Positions 44,520 through 54,286 of a DNA stretch of 64,000 bases are shown here, one piece after another. Made by a program: the position numbers and the translations under genes. The notes under the pieces are model-generated. The model did not search any database. It was not told where the DNA came from and saw nothing but the letters and a program-made list of their open reading frames with translations. Position 1 is the stretch's first letter; the number at the start of each line of letters is the position of its first letter. Origin of the DNA: Ottowia thiooxydans DSM 14619 (GTDB lineage Bacteria > Pseudomonadota > Gammaproteobacteria > Burkholderiales > Burkholderiaceae_C); the NCBI RefSeq assembly GCF_000422885.1, contig NZ_AUGX01000014.1, forward strand, positions 146,912 through 210,911, read 5' to 3'.

Positions 44520-46013
44520 GTGAAGAAAGCCATACTTTCTTTTGCTCTGCTGATCGCTGCACTGGTTGTGGCGGTCGCGGTCAACACCTGGCGCCAAGGC
44601 TCGCGTCAGGTGAGCGTGCCACCCGCACCGGCGCTCACTATTGATACCGATGCGGCGGCGGGCAGGTTGGCGGTCGCCATTAAATTCAAGACCATTTCGA
44701 GTCTGGAAGACTCGAACCTCAATGCGGATCAATTCACCGCACTGCATGCGCACCTGCAGGCCAGCTACCCCAGAGCGCATGCGGCGCTCAAGCGCGAACT
44801 GGTTGGCGGGCTCACGCTGCTCTACACCTGGCCGGGCACAGATCCCTCGGCACCACCTGTTTTATTGCTGGCGCACCAGGATGTCGTGCCTATTGCGCCC
44901 AGTACAGAGGCGAAGTGGCAAGCAAGTCCTTTCGCCGGCGAGATCAAAGAGGGCTATGTCTGGGGTCGTGGCGCTTGGGATAACAAGGCCAATCTGATCG
45001 GCCAGATGGAAGCCGTAGAGATGCTGCTCGCGGAGGGTTTCAAACCGCGCCAGACTATTTATCTTGCCATGGGTGCGGATGAAGAGGTGGGTGGCTTGCG
45101 CGGAGCAAAGAAAGTGGCCGAACTACTGGCTTCTCGCGGCGTGAAGCTTGATTTCGTGCTCGACGAAGGGCTTTTGATCACAGAGGGCATTCTCAAGGGC
45201 CTTAGCAAGCCAGCCGCTCTGATTGGCATTGCTGAAAAGGGTTACCTTTCAGTGGAAATGCATACCCATGGGACACCCGGGCATTCTTCCATGCCTCCAC
45301 CCGCAGGAACTGGCGCCATCGGCATGCTGAGCTCCGCGCTCACAAGACTGGAAGACAAACAGATGCCCGCGCACATTCGTGGCGTGGCGCAGGAAATGTT
45401 TGACACCATCGCGCCCGAGATGGATGGTTTCGGCCGCGTAGCGCTTTCTAACCTTTGGCTGTTTGGGCCACTGGTGCAACGCCAGCTTGAGGGCGCCGCC
45501 AGTACCAACGCCATGCTTCGAACCACCACCGCACCCACTATTTTTGAAGCGGGTAACAAAGACAACGTGATCCCTGGCGAAGCCAAAGCCACGGTCAACT
45601 TCCGTCTATTGCCTGGCGACACGCAGGAAAGCGTGCTGAAGCATGTACGTGACGCTGTGGGGGGGCAGCCCGAGGGGCGTTTTGAGTTGAAGACTCTCAA
45701 AGGCGCCTCTGAGCCTTCTCCCATTTCACCTACAGCTTCGGCTTCCTATCAATTGCTGAACCGCACTCTGCGTTCACTCTTTCCAGATACGCTGGTGGCG
45801 CCAGGCTTGATGATTGCCGCCACAGATTCACGTCACTTCACAGAAGTGAGCCAGCATATCTACCGCTTTTCGCCCGTCCGTGCCAAGCCAGAAGATTTGG
45901 CGCGTTTTCACGGTACCAATGAGCGCGTGAGCATCGCTAATTTCGGCGAGTTGATCCGTTTTTACGTACAGCTGCTGCGCAACACTTCCTTGCCAGCCAG
46001 CACCAATCCATAG
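44520..46013 (+). CDS. M20-family metallopeptidase, PM20D1/CPS1-like, membrane-anchored
   Basis: A 497-residue zinc peptidase of family M20. An N-terminal helix (about 4-22) anchors or exports it. Metal ligands and catalytic residues are in the expected motifs: His119 and Asp121 in LLAHQDVVP, Asp154 in [10 protein letters not shown], and Glu188/Glu189 in GADEEVGG, with a lid domain in the middle. Length and sequence resemble carboxypeptidase S / PM20D1 rather than short M20 amidohydrolases. The start is a GTG 4 bp after the FadB-like stop. PM20D1 hydrolyses N-fatty-acyl amino acids, so the position inside a beta-oxidation operon suggests it may release fatty acids from such lipids. Confidence 0.88.
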   Translation: MKKAILSFALLIAALVVAVAVNTWRQGSRQVSVPPAPALTIDTDAAAGRLAVAIKFKTISSLEDSNLNADQFTALHAHLQASYPRAHAALKRELVGGLTLLYTWPGTDPSAPPVLLLAHQDVVPIAPSTEAKWQASPFAGEIKEGYVWGRGAWDNKANLIGQMEAVEMLLAEGFKPRQTIYLAMGADEEVGGLRGAKKVAELLASRGVKLDFVLDEGLLITEGILKGLSKPAALIGIAEKGYLSVEMHTHGTPGHSSMPPPAGTGAIGMLSSALTRLEDKQMPAHIRGVAQEMFDTIAPEMDGFGRVALSNLWLFGPLVQRQLEGAASTNAMLRTTTAPTIFEAGNKDNVIPGEAKATVNFRLLPGDTQESVLKHVRDAVGGQPEGRFELKTLKGASEPSPISPTASASYQLLNRTLRSLFPDTLVAPGLMIAATDSRHFTEVSQHIYRFSPVRAKPEDLARFHGTNERVSIANFGELIRFYVQLLRNTSLPASTNP

Positions 46014-46042
46014 TTTCAGGTTTTCACAAGAAAGGTCGTCAC

Positions 46043-47218
46043 ATGAGCCAAGCCGTCATCGTTTCCACTGCACGCACTCCGCTCGCCAAGAGCTGGAAAG
46101 GCGGCTTCAACATGACCCATGGTGCAACGCTTGGTGGCCACGCGGTGCAGCACGCCATCGGGCGCGCTGGCATAGAAGCCGCCGAGATCGAAGACGTGAT
46201 CATGGGCTGCGCCAACCCCGAAGGCGCCACGGGCGCTAACATCGCCCGCCAGATCGCATTGATGGCGGGTTGCCCCGTCACTGTTTCAGGCTTCACGGTG
46301 AACCGCTTCTGCTCGTCCGGCCTGCAGACCATTGCGCTGGCTGCCCAGCGCATCATCGCCGGCGAGGGCTCCGCCTATGTGGCCGGTGGTGTGGAGAGCA
46401 TCTCATGCGTGCAGCAGGAAATGAACCTGCACATGCTCAAAGACCCAGCTCTGGAGCGCATCAAACCGGAAATTTACTGGAACATGCTCCAAACCGCGGA
46501 GCAAGTGGCCAAGCGCTACGGCATTGGGCGCGACGCGATGGATGAGTACGGCGCTGCCAGCCAGCAAAGAGCCAGTGCAGCCCAGGCTGCAGGCAAGTTT
46601 GACGATGAAATCGCCGCGATTACAGTAACTGCAGGCGTTGCTGATCCCGTGATGGGCCTGCGCACCAAACAGATCACCGTGTCCAAGGACGAGGGTATCC
46701 GCGAAGGAACCACCAAGGAAGGTATCAGCGGAATCAAACCCGCTATTCCGGGTGGTGTGATCTCTGCCGGTAATGCCAGCCAGTTCTCTGATGGCGCGGG
46801 TGCTTGTGTGGTGATGGACGAAAGCATGGCGAGCAAAAAGGGCCTGAAGCCCCTGGGCCGCTTCCTGGGATTTGCGGTTGCTGGCTGCGAGCCAGACGAA
46901 ATGGGTATTGGCCCAGTGTTTGCCGTGCCTAAAGTTCTTAGCCGGCTGGGCTTGAAGGTGAGCGACATTGACCTGTGGGAGTTGAACGAAGCTTTCGCGG
47001 TGCAGGTGCTTTATTGCCGAGACAAACTGGGCATTCCCGCCGAGCTGCTGAACGTCAACGGGGGCGCTATCGCTGTGGGCCACCCATATGGTGTGAGCGG
47101 GCAGCGCCTTACCGGCCACGCACTTATTGAAGGCAAACGCCGTGGAGCCAAGAGGGTCTGCGTGACGATGTGTATTGGTGGCGGTATGGGCGCCGCTGGC
47201 GTATTCGAGGTCCTCTGA
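46043..47218 (+). CDS. Acetyl-CoA acyltransferase (thiolase)
   Basis: A 391-residue thiolase that splits 3-ketoacyl-CoA with CoA. The acyl-accepting Cys90 is in [12 protein letters not shown], His347 in [14 protein letters not shown] and Cys377 in [15 protein letters not shown]. The glycine-rich box reads [10 protein letters not shown] rather than GHPLGATGAR, as in FadA-like enzymes of this group. An AAGAAAGG ribosome site precedes the ATG. It follows the M20 gene by 29 bp. A structured 110-bp inverted repeat separates it from the next gene. Confidence 0.94.
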   Translation: MSQAVIVSTARTPLAKSWKGGFNMTHGATLGGHAVQHAIGRAGIEAAEIEDVIMGCANPEGATGANIARQIALMAGCPVTVSGFTVNRFCSSGLQTIALAAQRIIAGEGSAYVAGGVESISCVQQEMNLHMLKDPALERIKPEIYWNMLQTAEQVAKRYGIGRDAMDEYGAASQQRASAAQAAGKFDDEIAAITVTAGVADPVMGLRTKQITVSKDEGIREGTTKEGISGIKPAIPGGVISAGNASQFSDGAGACVVMDESMASKKGLKPLGRFLGFAVAGCEPDEMGIGPVFAVPKVLSRLGLKVSDIDLWELNEAFAVQVLYCRDKLGIPAELLNVNGGAIAVGHPYGVSGQRLTGHALIEGKRRGAKRVCVTMCIGGGMGAAGVFEVL

Positions 47219-47230
47219 TCCTGACACCCT

Positions 47231-47340
47231 AAAAACGGCAGTTGACCGCTTGCTATTTTCAGGAAAAGCGCATGTCTACTGGTATGCGCTGCTTAGATGT
47301 TTTTCACCTATTGAGTGAGAACGCTTCAACTGCCGTTTTT
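47231..47340. repeat. 110-bp inverted-repeat element between thiolase and acyl-CoA dehydrogenase genes
   Basis: AAAAACGGCAGTTGA (47231-47245) is exactly complementary to TCAACTGCCGTTTTT (47326-47340), 80 bp apart. An inner pair, AGCGCAT with ATGCGCT around a 10-nt loop, lies near 47275-47290. The right arm ends in a T-run 8 bp before the next start codon. It could be a terminator with a long stem, a structured leader or a small mobile element remnant; the sequence alone does not decide. Confidence 0.5.
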
Positions 47341-47348
47341 TGTTTCAC

Positions 47349-49184
47349 ATGAGCCTGCGCACTACTCTCGATTTTCTGCTGTACAACTGGCTCGATGCAC
47401 CGGCGCTTACTCAGCGCCCGCGTTTTGCCGAGCATTCGCGTGAGACCTTCGATGCGGTGATGGATACCTGTGAACGCATCGCACGTGAGAAGTACGCACC
47501 TTTTAATCGCTTGGTCGATTCCGAGGAACCTCGTACTGAGCAAATGCCCAACGGCGATTTGCAGGTGGTGCTGCCTCAGGCGACCTATGACGCACGCGTG
47601 GCATATGCCGATAGTGGCATGCTGGCCGCAGCTCAAGACTATGAACACGGCGGTATGCAGCTGCCTTACCTGGTGGAAGCCGCAGCCAACGCTTTTTTTG
47701 GCAAGGCATCCATCAGCATTGGGGCGAACTTGCTCACCGTGGGCAATGCCAACTTGCTGATGGCCCATGGCACACCTTTGCAAAAGGAGGTGTTTGCAGC
47801 CAATGAGTTCAACGGACGTTGGACAGGCACCATGTGCCTGAGCGAGCCACAGGCTGGCTCCAGCTTGAGTGATGTGGCCACACGCGCGGAGCTGGAAGAA
47901 GAGGGCGATCCTCTTGGCCCGCGCTACCGCTTGCGTGGCAACAAGATGTGGATATCGGGTGGTGAAAACGAACTTGCGGAAAACATCGTGCATTTGGTGC
48001 TGGCCAAGATCCCGGGCGCTGATGGCAAGCTTCCGCACGGCGTCAAAGGCATCTCTCTTTTCATCGTGCCCAAAAAGCTCGTGGGAGCCGATGGCCAACT
48101 GACCGGTGTTCGAAATGACGTCGCGTTGGCGGGGCTCAACCACAAACTGGGATGGCGCGGTACTACCAACACCTTGCTCAATTTCGGTGAAGGCAAGTTC
48201 CCGGTAGATGGGAAGGCCGGGGCGGTTGGTTATCTGGTGGGGCAGCCGGGCGAAGGCCTGAAGTGCATGTTCCATATGATGAATGAGGCACGAATCGCTA
48301 TTGGTATGGCGGCCACCATGCTCGGCTTGGCAGGTTACGAAGCTTCTCTTGAGTATGCGCGTACTCGTACACAGGGACGGCCCGTGGGCGCAGGCGGCAA
48401 GGATGCCAGCCAGGCGCCTGTTCGTCTGATCGAACACACAGATATCAAGCGAATGCTTTTGACACAGAAAGCATATTGCGAGGGTTCGCTGGCGTTACTT
48501 CTGTATTGCGCACGACTCGTAGACGAGCAACATACCGGCAATCCTGAGGCCGCCGACGAAGCGCGTCTGCTGCTTGAGGTGCTGACCCCGATTGCCAAGA
48601 GCTGGCCAAGCGAAAACTGTCTGGAGGCTAATTCGCTCGCCATCCAGATCCATGGCGGCTATGGCTATACACGTGATTTTCCCGTGGAGCAGTATTGGCG
48701 CGACAACCGACTGAACATGATCCACGAAGGCACCCATGGTATCCAAGCCATGGATCTGCTCGGCCGCAAGGTGTTGATGGAAGGTGGGCGTGGCCTCAAG
48801 CTGCTGGCTGGGCGCATCAATGCCACCATTGAAACCGCCATACAGCGGCCAGAATTGGCTGCGCACGCCAATGCGCTCGCAGAGGCACTCGCGCGCGTGG
48901 GTGCCTCTACCAAGGCCGCCTGGGCTACCGGTCAGCCTGCGGAGGCTTTGGCCAATGCGGTGCCCTATATGCAGGCCTTTGGCCATATGGTTTTGGCTTG
49001 GGTCTGGCTGGACGTGTCGTGTGCGGCATTGACCAGCGATGATCCGGACCAGGACTCTACTCGTGGTTGCATTCCTGCCATGACCTATTTTTACCGCTAT
49101 GAATTGCCAAAGCTGGATGCTTGGCTCCGCGTGGTGCAATCCCGCGATATGACATGCGCTGAAATGCCAGAGCAATTTTTTTGA
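47349..49184 (+). CDS. Acyl-CoA dehydrogenase (long, ~600-residue type)
   Basis: A 611-residue acyl-CoA dehydrogenase with the extra N- and C-terminal regions of the DmdC/FadE-like ~600-residue group. FAD-site motifs are TGTMCLSEPQAGSSLSDVAT and KMWISGG, and the catalytic base is Glu460 in MIHEGTHGIQAMDLLGRK. The C-terminal ~130 residues form an additional helical domain. The start is ATG at 47349; three earlier codons (MFH) are open from a TTG. The right arm of the inverted repeat ends 8 bp upstream, so its leader could be structured. It introduces the 2,3-double bond used by the FadB-like enzyme. Confidence 0.93.
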   Translation: MSLRTTLDFLLYNWLDAPALTQRPRFAEHSRETFDAVMDTCERIAREKYAPFNRLVDSEEPRTEQMPNGDLQVVLPQATYDARVAYADSGMLAAAQDYEHGGMQLPYLVEAAANAFFGKASISIGANLLTVGNANLLMAHGTPLQKEVFAANEFNGRWTGTMCLSEPQAGSSLSDVATRAELEEEGDPLGPRYRLRGNKMWISGGENELAENIVHLVLAKIPGADGKLPHGVKGISLFIVPKKLVGADGQLTGVRNDVALAGLNHKLGWRGTTNTLLNFGEGKFPVDGKAGAVGYLVGQPGEGLKCMFHMMNEARIAIGMAATMLGLAGYEASLEYARTRTQGRPVGAGGKDASQAPVRLIEHTDIKRMLLTQKAYCEGSLALLLYCARLVDEQHTGNPEAADEARLLLEVLTPIAKSWPSENCLEANSLAIQIHGGYGYTRDFPVEQYWRDNRLNMIHEGTHGIQAMDLLGRKVLMEGGRGLKLLAGRINATIETAIQRPELAAHANALAEALARVGASTKAAWATGQPAEALANAVPYMQAFGHMVLAWVWLDVSCAALTSDDPDQDSTRGCIPAMTYFYRYELPKLDAWLRVVQSRDMTCAEMPEQFF

Positions 49185-49303
49185 TGAAACCGGCATTCGA
49201 AGGGCTCTTCCAGAATTCTTTCCGGCTGGACCTTTTGAGTGAGCTTTGCAAGTGAACCTTTAACGAGGTCGGGCTCTCCCTACAACCTTTCTTAACCAAG
49301 ATC

Positions 49304-50095
49304 ATGACTCGTACCACACAGCAACTTTTCGATCTCAAAGGAAAAACGGCCATCGTGACAGGCGCTTCACGCGGCCTGGGGCTTCAGATGGCACATGCCT
49401 TGGGGGAGGCCGGTGCGCGCATCATGTTGACCTCACGCAAGGCCAGCGATCTGGAAGAAGCCGTGGCGGAATTGCAAAACGCCGGTATAGATGCGCGCTG
49501 GGTCGCAGCCAATTGCGCTGACGAAGCAGATATTGGGCGCCTGGTGGATGAAGCCCTGCAGCGCTTGGGCCATATTGATATTCTGGTCAACAACGCCGGT
49601 GCCGCCTGGGGCGCCCCGGCTGAAGATCATCCCATTGACGCGTGGGACAAGGTGATGAACCTGAACATTCGCGGCTATTTCATTTTGAGCCAGCAAGTGG
49701 CCAAGCGCAGCATGATCGCGCGCAAAACTGGTCGCATCATCAATATTGCCAGCATCGCCGGCTTGGGCGGCAATCCGCCCGAGATGCAAACCATTGCCTA
49801 CAACACCAGTAAGGGCGCGGTCGTGAACTTCACCAGGGCACTGGCTTGTGAGTGGGGGCGCTACGGCATTACGGTCAATGCGATCTGCCCGGGCTTTTTC
49901 CCCAGCAAAATGACACGCGGCACGCTGGAGTCACTGGGTGAAGAAGAACTTGCGGCTCATGCCCCGTTGGGTCGCCTGGGCGATGACGAAGACTTGAAGG
50001 GCCTGACGCTGCTGTACGCCAGCGATGCCGGCAAGCACATCACCGGGCAGTGGCTGGCCGTGGATGGGGGTGTCAGCGTGGTCACTGGCGGCTAA
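49304..50095 (+). CDS. SDR-family oxidoreductase
   Basis: A 263-residue short-chain dehydrogenase/reductase. The cofactor site is TGASRGLG (about 18-25), the structural NNAG motif lies near 90, the catalytic Ser is in NIASIAG and the YxxxK motif is YNTSKGAV near 165-169. It resembles gluconate 5-dehydrogenase-like and 3-oxoacyl-ACP reductase-like SDRs; in this operon a 3-hydroxyacyl or related acyl substrate is most likely. It lies 119 bp after the acyl-CoA dehydrogenase. Confidence 0.9.
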   Translation: MTRTTQQLFDLKGKTAIVTGASRGLGLQMAHALGEAGARIMLTSRKASDLEEAVAELQNAGIDARWVAANCADEADIGRLVDEALQRLGHIDILVNNAGAAWGAPAEDHPIDAWDKVMNLNIRGYFILSQQVAKRSMIARKTGRIINIASIAGLGGNPPEMQTIAYNTSKGAVVNFTRALACEWGRYGITVNAICPGFFPSKMTRGTLESLGEEELAAHAPLGRLGDDEDLKGLTLLYASDAGKHITGQWLAVDGGVSVVTGG

Positions 50096-50154
50096 GAGCG
50101 TAAAAGTGACTAAGGTGATGCCTTGGATTTCGTCTTTCACATGGGGGTACTGCC

Positions 50155-50568
50155 TTGAGTCTTGAGTTTGGTGCCACCATCCCGTTCGTCAACCACCTGG
50201 GCTTTACCCTTGAGCTATACGAGGCCGGGGAGTCCAGATTGCACTATGCGCCTCAACCGGAGCATTGCAACTCCTTTGGTGTGGCACACGGCGGCGCGCT
50301 GATGACCTTCATGGATGTCACCATGGTCATGGCGGCGCGCAGCAGTGGCAGCTCAGATACCGGCCTCATTACTATTGAAATGAAGACGACTTTCATGCGG
50401 CCGGCAAGCGTGTCGTCCAAAGGCGAGCCGTTGGTGGGGAAAGGAAAACTGTTGCATCGCACGCGCAACATGGCTTTCGTCGAAGCCACCATTCATGATG
50501 CCGAAGGTCAGTTATGCGCAACGGCCAACGGAACCTTCAAGTTCGTCCCTCAAGCTCAACCCGTTTGA
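50155..50568 (+). CDS. PaaI-family hot-dog thioesterase
   Basis: A 137-residue hot-dog-fold protein of the PaaI type, likely hydrolysing acyl-CoA. Visible are the HGGALMTFMDVTMVMAA segment (motif with the catalytic Asp, about 47-63), TIEMKTTFMRPAS and RNMAFVEATIHDAEGQLCATANGTF. The start is a TTG preceded by GGGGG; no ATG or GTG is available in frame nearby. It lies 59 bp after the SDR gene. In a beta-oxidation operon it may release CoA from dead-end acyl-CoAs. Confidence 0.88.
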   Translation: MSLEFGATIPFVNHLGFTLELYEAGESRLHYAPQPEHCNSFGVAHGGALMTFMDVTMVMAARSSGSSDTGLITIEMKTTFMRPASVSSKGEPLVGKGKLLHRTRNMAFVEATIHDAEGQLCATANGTFKFVPQAQPV

Positions 50569-50627
50569 TCACCGGTGCCCTGTGCTCCGTGCGCGGCGCC
50601 CGTTTTTTTTGACTTCTTTGCAATGGA

Positions 50628-51650
50628 ATGACCATGCCTACAAATCGCCAGATTGTGCTCGACAACCGCCCCGAGGGCGAAGCCACTAGCAGCAACTTCA
50701 AGCTCGTCACCACCGACACGCCTGCGCTTCAGGACGGCCAAGTATTGGTACACCACCATTACCTGAGTCTGGACCCCTACATGCGGGGACGCATGAACGA
50801 TAGCAAGAGCTACGCCACGCCGCACCCCTTGGGTGAAGTGATGATTGGCGGCACGGTGGGCGAGGTCGTCGAGTCTCGTCATCCAAAGTTTGCTCCGGGG
50901 GATAAGGTGGCGGGCATGGGTGGCTGGCAGGAGTACAGCGTGGTGAATGCGTCGGAACCCGGCCTCCTGCGCAAGGTGGATACCACGCATGTCCCGCTGT
51001 CTTTTTACCTGGGCGCCGTTGGAATGCCTGGCGTAACGGCCTGGTACGGGTTGAATGAAATCATCGCGCCCAAGGCGGGTGAAACGGTGGTGGTCAGCGC
51101 CGCCACAGGAGCCGTAGGCAGTGCTTACGCTGCATTGGCGAAGGCACGGGGATGCCGGGTGGTGGGTATTGCCGGCGGTCCGGAGAAATGCAAGTATGCA
51201 GTGGATGAACTGCATTTCGATGTTTGCATTGATTACCGCGCGCACCCTGATGTCAAGACTTTGTCCAAGGCCTTGAAGCAAGCCTGCCCTGCTGGCATTG
51301 ACGGATACTTTGAAAACGTTGGCGGCTACATTCTGGACGCGGTGCTGCTGCGCACCAATGCCTTCGCTCGCGTGGCTGTTTGCGGCATGATTGCTGGCTA
51401 TGACGGCCAGCCTTTACCGATGGAAAATCCAGCCCTCATTCTTGTCAATCGCCTGAAGATTGAAGGTTTTATCGTGAGCGAGCACATGGAGGTGTGGCCA
51501 AAGGCCTTGCAGGAACTCGGCACACTGGTGGCGCAAGGCAAGCTCAAGCCCCGGGAGACCATTGCGCAAGGTCTCGAAGCTGCCCCAGAGGCATTCCTCG
51601 GGTTGCTCAAGGGGAAAAATTTTGGAAAGCAGTTGGTCAAACTGATCTGA
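50628..51650 (+). CDS. NADP-dependent MDR enone reductase (CurA / prostaglandin reductase-like)
   Basis: A 340-residue zinc-free MDR enzyme of the leukotriene B4 12-hydroxydehydrogenase / CurA group, which reduces the C=C bond of alpha,beta-unsaturated ketones. Motifs: HHHYLSLDPYMRGRMND (about 36-52), GMPGVTAWYGLNEI, VVSAATGAVGSAYAALAKARG (nucleotide site, about 149-169), FENVGGYILDAVL. Two ATGs (50628, 50634) are possible starts. It lies 59 bp after the PaaI gene and 27 bp before the next dehydrogenase. Confidence 0.92.
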   Translation: MTMPTNRQIVLDNRPEGEATSSNFKLVTTDTPALQDGQVLVHHHYLSLDPYMRGRMNDSKSYATPHPLGEVMIGGTVGEVVESRHPKFAPGDKVAGMGGWQEYSVVNASEPGLLRKVDTTHVPLSFYLGAVGMPGVTAWYGLNEIIAPKAGETVVVSAATGAVGSAYAALAKARGCRVVGIAGGPEKCKYAVDELHFDVCIDYRAHPDVKTLSKALKQACPAGIDGYFENVGGYILDAVLLRTNAFARVAVCGMIAGYDGQPLPMENPALILVNRLKIEGFIVSEHMEVWPKALQELGTLVAQGKLKPRETIAQGLEAAPEAFLGLLKGKNFGKQLVKLI

Positions 51651-51677
51651 TCATTCCGGTTCACGAAGGAGAGCTCC

Positions 51678-53336
51678 ATGCCCTTGACGCACGATGTACT
51701 GAACCAGGCGGCGCCCCTGTCTGATGTCAATCTGTTCGAGGGCAACCAGCCACTGCGAGACGCGTTGACATTCAACGCACCAGGCCTGAATGTGGAGCCA
51801 CTAGCTTCGCTCGGCGCACTGGTGGGCAGCGCTGAAATGCAGAGGCATGCACGGCTGGCCAACGTCCATACACCCGAACTCCATACGCATGATCGTTTTG
51901 GCAACCGGGTGGATGAGGTGGAGTTTCACCCTGGCTACCACGCCCTGATGACTACAGCCACCGGCGCCGGTCTGCACGGAACGCCCTGGGCGGAGGACAG
52001 CGGAGCAGGTGCGAGCCCGCATGTACTGAGAGCGGCGGGTTTCATGCTGTTTACAGAGTTGGAGCCATCCACGCTCTGCCCGATTTCAATGTCCTATGCG
52101 GTGACCCCCGCATTGAAAGACAACCCCGCCATCTATCGCGACTGGGCGCCTCAGCTCACCAGCCGTGCCTACGACCCGGCAATGAAGCCCTGGCGAAACA
52201 AAGCCGGCGTCACCATGGGCATGGGAATGACGGAAAAGCAAGGCGGTTCAGACGTCAGGGCCAATAGCACGCGTGCTGTGCCTGATGGCCGAGATGTATG
52301 GGGCGAGCGCTATCGCCTGACCGGCCACAAGTGGTTCATGTCTGCACCCATGTGTGATGCCTTCCTGGTGCTGGCCTACGTGGAGGGCATGGGCGAGGGC
52401 GGCTTGTCGTGCTTCTTCCTGCCTCGCGTGCTACCTGACGGATCACGAAACACGTTGCGCATACAACGCTTGAAGGACAAGCTGGGCAACAAGGCCAATG
52501 CGAGCTCGGAAGTCGAGTTTGATGAAACACTGGCTTGGCTGGTGGGCGAGCCAGGCCGGGGTGTGCCCCAAATCCTGGCCATGGGCACCATGACGCGGCT
52601 TGACTGCGCACTGGGTACAAGTGGTCTGATGCGCCAGTCGCTCTCTATCGCTTTGCACCACACCAACCAGCGCCGGGCGTTCGGCAAGTACCTTAATGAG
52701 CATCCTCTGATGCAAAACGTGCTGGCTGATCTAGCGCTGGAAAGCGAAGCGGCCACGGCGTTGTCGATGCGCTTGGCGCGTGCCTTCGATAAACAAGACG
52801 ATCCCGCCGAAAAGCTGCTGGCGCGGGTGCTCACGCCGATTGCCAAGTTCTGGATCTGCAAACGCGGCAGCCTCTTCGCTCAGGAAGCCATGGAATGCCT
52901 GGGCGGCAACGGCTACGTGGAGGAGGGTGGCGAAGGCATTCCTGCGCGTATCTACCGTGAAATGCCCCTCAATAGCATCTGGGAAGGTGCAGGCAACATC
53001 ATGGCGCTCGATTTGCTTCGCGCTTTACGCAAAGGGGATGTGGCCGCCGCCCTGGCAGACGAATTGGCGCCTGCACGCGGTGCGCATGCGGCACTAGACG
53101 CCATGATCAACGCCATGCCGGCTTTGATCAGCAGCCACGCTACGGAGTCCACAGCACGCCAGCTCGCACGCGATGTGGCGCTCACGGTGCAGGGCGCGCT
53201 GCTGGCGCAAACCTCGCCGCCTGAGGTAGTGGGCGCATTCTGTGATTCGCGCTTGGCCTCACGCCACGATGTATTCGGAACGCTGTCCGCTAACGCTAAT
53301 TGCGACGCCATCATTCGCCGTGCCATGCCGGTGTGA
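51678..53336 (+). CDS. Acyl-CoA dehydrogenase, AidB-like
   Basis: A 552-residue acyl-CoA dehydrogenase of the AidB subgroup, recognised by the N-terminal extension (DVNLFEGNQPLRDALTFN) and MGMTEKQGGSDVRANSTRA. The region of the catalytic base is NSIWEGAGNIMALDLLRAL with Glu436. E. coli AidB is 541 residues and binds DNA, with weak isovaleryl-CoA dehydrogenase activity; here the operon context favours acyl-CoA oxidation. AAGGAGAG precedes the ATG. Confidence 0.9.
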   Translation: MPLTHDVLNQAAPLSDVNLFEGNQPLRDALTFNAPGLNVEPLASLGALVGSAEMQRHARLANVHTPELHTHDRFGNRVDEVEFHPGYHALMTTATGAGLHGTPWAEDSGAGASPHVLRAAGFMLFTELEPSTLCPISMSYAVTPALKDNPAIYRDWAPQLTSRAYDPAMKPWRNKAGVTMGMGMTEKQGGSDVRANSTRAVPDGRDVWGERYRLTGHKWFMSAPMCDAFLVLAYVEGMGEGGLSCFFLPRVLPDGSRNTLRIQRLKDKLGNKANASSEVEFDETLAWLVGEPGRGVPQILAMGTMTRLDCALGTSGLMRQSLSIALHHTNQRRAFGKYLNEHPLMQNVLADLALESEAATALSMRLARAFDKQDDPAEKLLARVLTPIAKFWICKRGSLFAQEAMECLGGNGYVEEGGEGIPARIYREMPLNSIWEGAGNIMALDLLRALRKGDVAAALADELAPARGAHAALDAMINAMPALISSHATESTARQLARDVALTVQGALLAQTSPPEVVGAFCDSRLASRHDVFGTLSANANCDAIIRRAMPV

Positions 53337-53366
53337 TGCCTGGGTGATGGTTAACAGGAAAAAATC

Positions 53367-54269
53367 ATGATCAAGAATTTCAAAGGCAAGACCGCCGTGT
53401 TGACAGGCGCCGGTTCAGGTTTTGGCCTCGAATGCGCCCGTTTGGCAGCCCTGCGCGGTATGAATGTGGTGTTGCTGGATATTCAACAAGATGCGCTTGA
53501 ATCTGCGCAAGCGGAGCTCGAATCGATGGGCGTGCGCACTCTGGCGCGCAAGGTTGATGTCAGCAAGTCCACTGAGATGGAGTCGCTGGCACGGGACGTT
53601 CGTGAAGAATTTGGCGCGCCGCATTTCGTGTTCAACAACGCGGGTGTTGGCGCAGGTGGTTTGATCTGGGAGAACTCAATCCAGGATTGGGAGTGGGTTT
53701 TGGGAGTGAATCTATGGGGCGTGATCAACGGCGTGCGCTGTTTCACCCCGATGATGCTCGAGGCAGCCAAGACCGATGCTGAATACGAAGGGCATATCGT
53801 TAATACCGCAAGCATGGCAGGCCTTCTTACACCACCCAATATGGGTATCTACAACGTGAGTAAGCATGCGGTCGTTTCGCTGACGGAGACGCTCTATCAG
53901 GATTTGAGATTGGTCACGGATCAAATTTCAGCCAGTGTCCTTTGTCCTTATTTCGTGCCTACGGGCATCAGCAAAAGTGAGCGTAACCGCTCCTCGGACT
54001 TGCCGCCTGCTGAACCGACTCCTAGCCAACGTATCAGCCAAGCAATGACAGACAAAGCGGTGGGGAGCGGTAAGGTTTCCGCGGCTGATGTCGCTCAGAA
54101 GGTTTTCGACGGCATTGCCACTGATCTGTTCTATATCTTTAGCCACCCGAAGGCCTTGGGAAATGTGGCCTCACGAATGGAGGCCATCCTGAGTATCCAG
54201 AATCCTCCAGACCCGTTTGCTGAGCGGCCTGAGATTGGAAAAGAATTGCGCGCAGCGCTCAGGAGCTGA
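53367..54269 (+). CDS. SDR-family oxidoreductase
   Basis: A 300-residue short-chain dehydrogenase. The cofactor site is TGAGSGFGLECARLAALRG (about 13-31), then NNAGVGAGG near 90, a catalytic Ser in NTASMAGLL and the YxxxK motif YNVSKHAVV near 168-172. The C-terminal extension after residue 250 is longer than in classical SDRs. It lies 30 bp after the AidB-like gene, with AACAGGAAAAA before the ATG, and is the last gene of the lipid-degradation series. Its stop is 17 bp from the stop of the convergent Sel1 gene, with no clear terminator between. Confidence 0.9.
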   Translation: MIKNFKGKTAVLTGAGSGFGLECARLAALRGMNVVLLDIQQDALESAQAELESMGVRTLARKVDVSKSTEMESLARDVREEFGAPHFVFNNAGVGAGGLIWENSIQDWEWVLGVNLWGVINGVRCFTPMMLEAAKTDAEYEGHIVNTASMAGLLTPPNMGIYNVSKHAVVSLTETLYQDLRLVTDQISASVLCPYFVPTGISKSERNRSSDLPPAEPTPSQRISQAMTDKAVGSGKVSAADVAQKVFDGIATDLFYIFSHPKALGNVASRMEAILSIQNPPDPFAERPEIGKELRAALRS

Positions 54270-54286
54270 GTCTCTACGGGGCGTGG

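Noticed and set aside
42929..44587. 552-codon open frame antisense to the FadB-like gene
   Set aside because: His/Leu-rich translation typical of an antisense shadow; the plus-strand gene is certain.
47304..48437. 377-codon frame antisense to the acyl-CoA dehydrogenase
   Set aside because: Antisense shadow without motifs or ribosome site.
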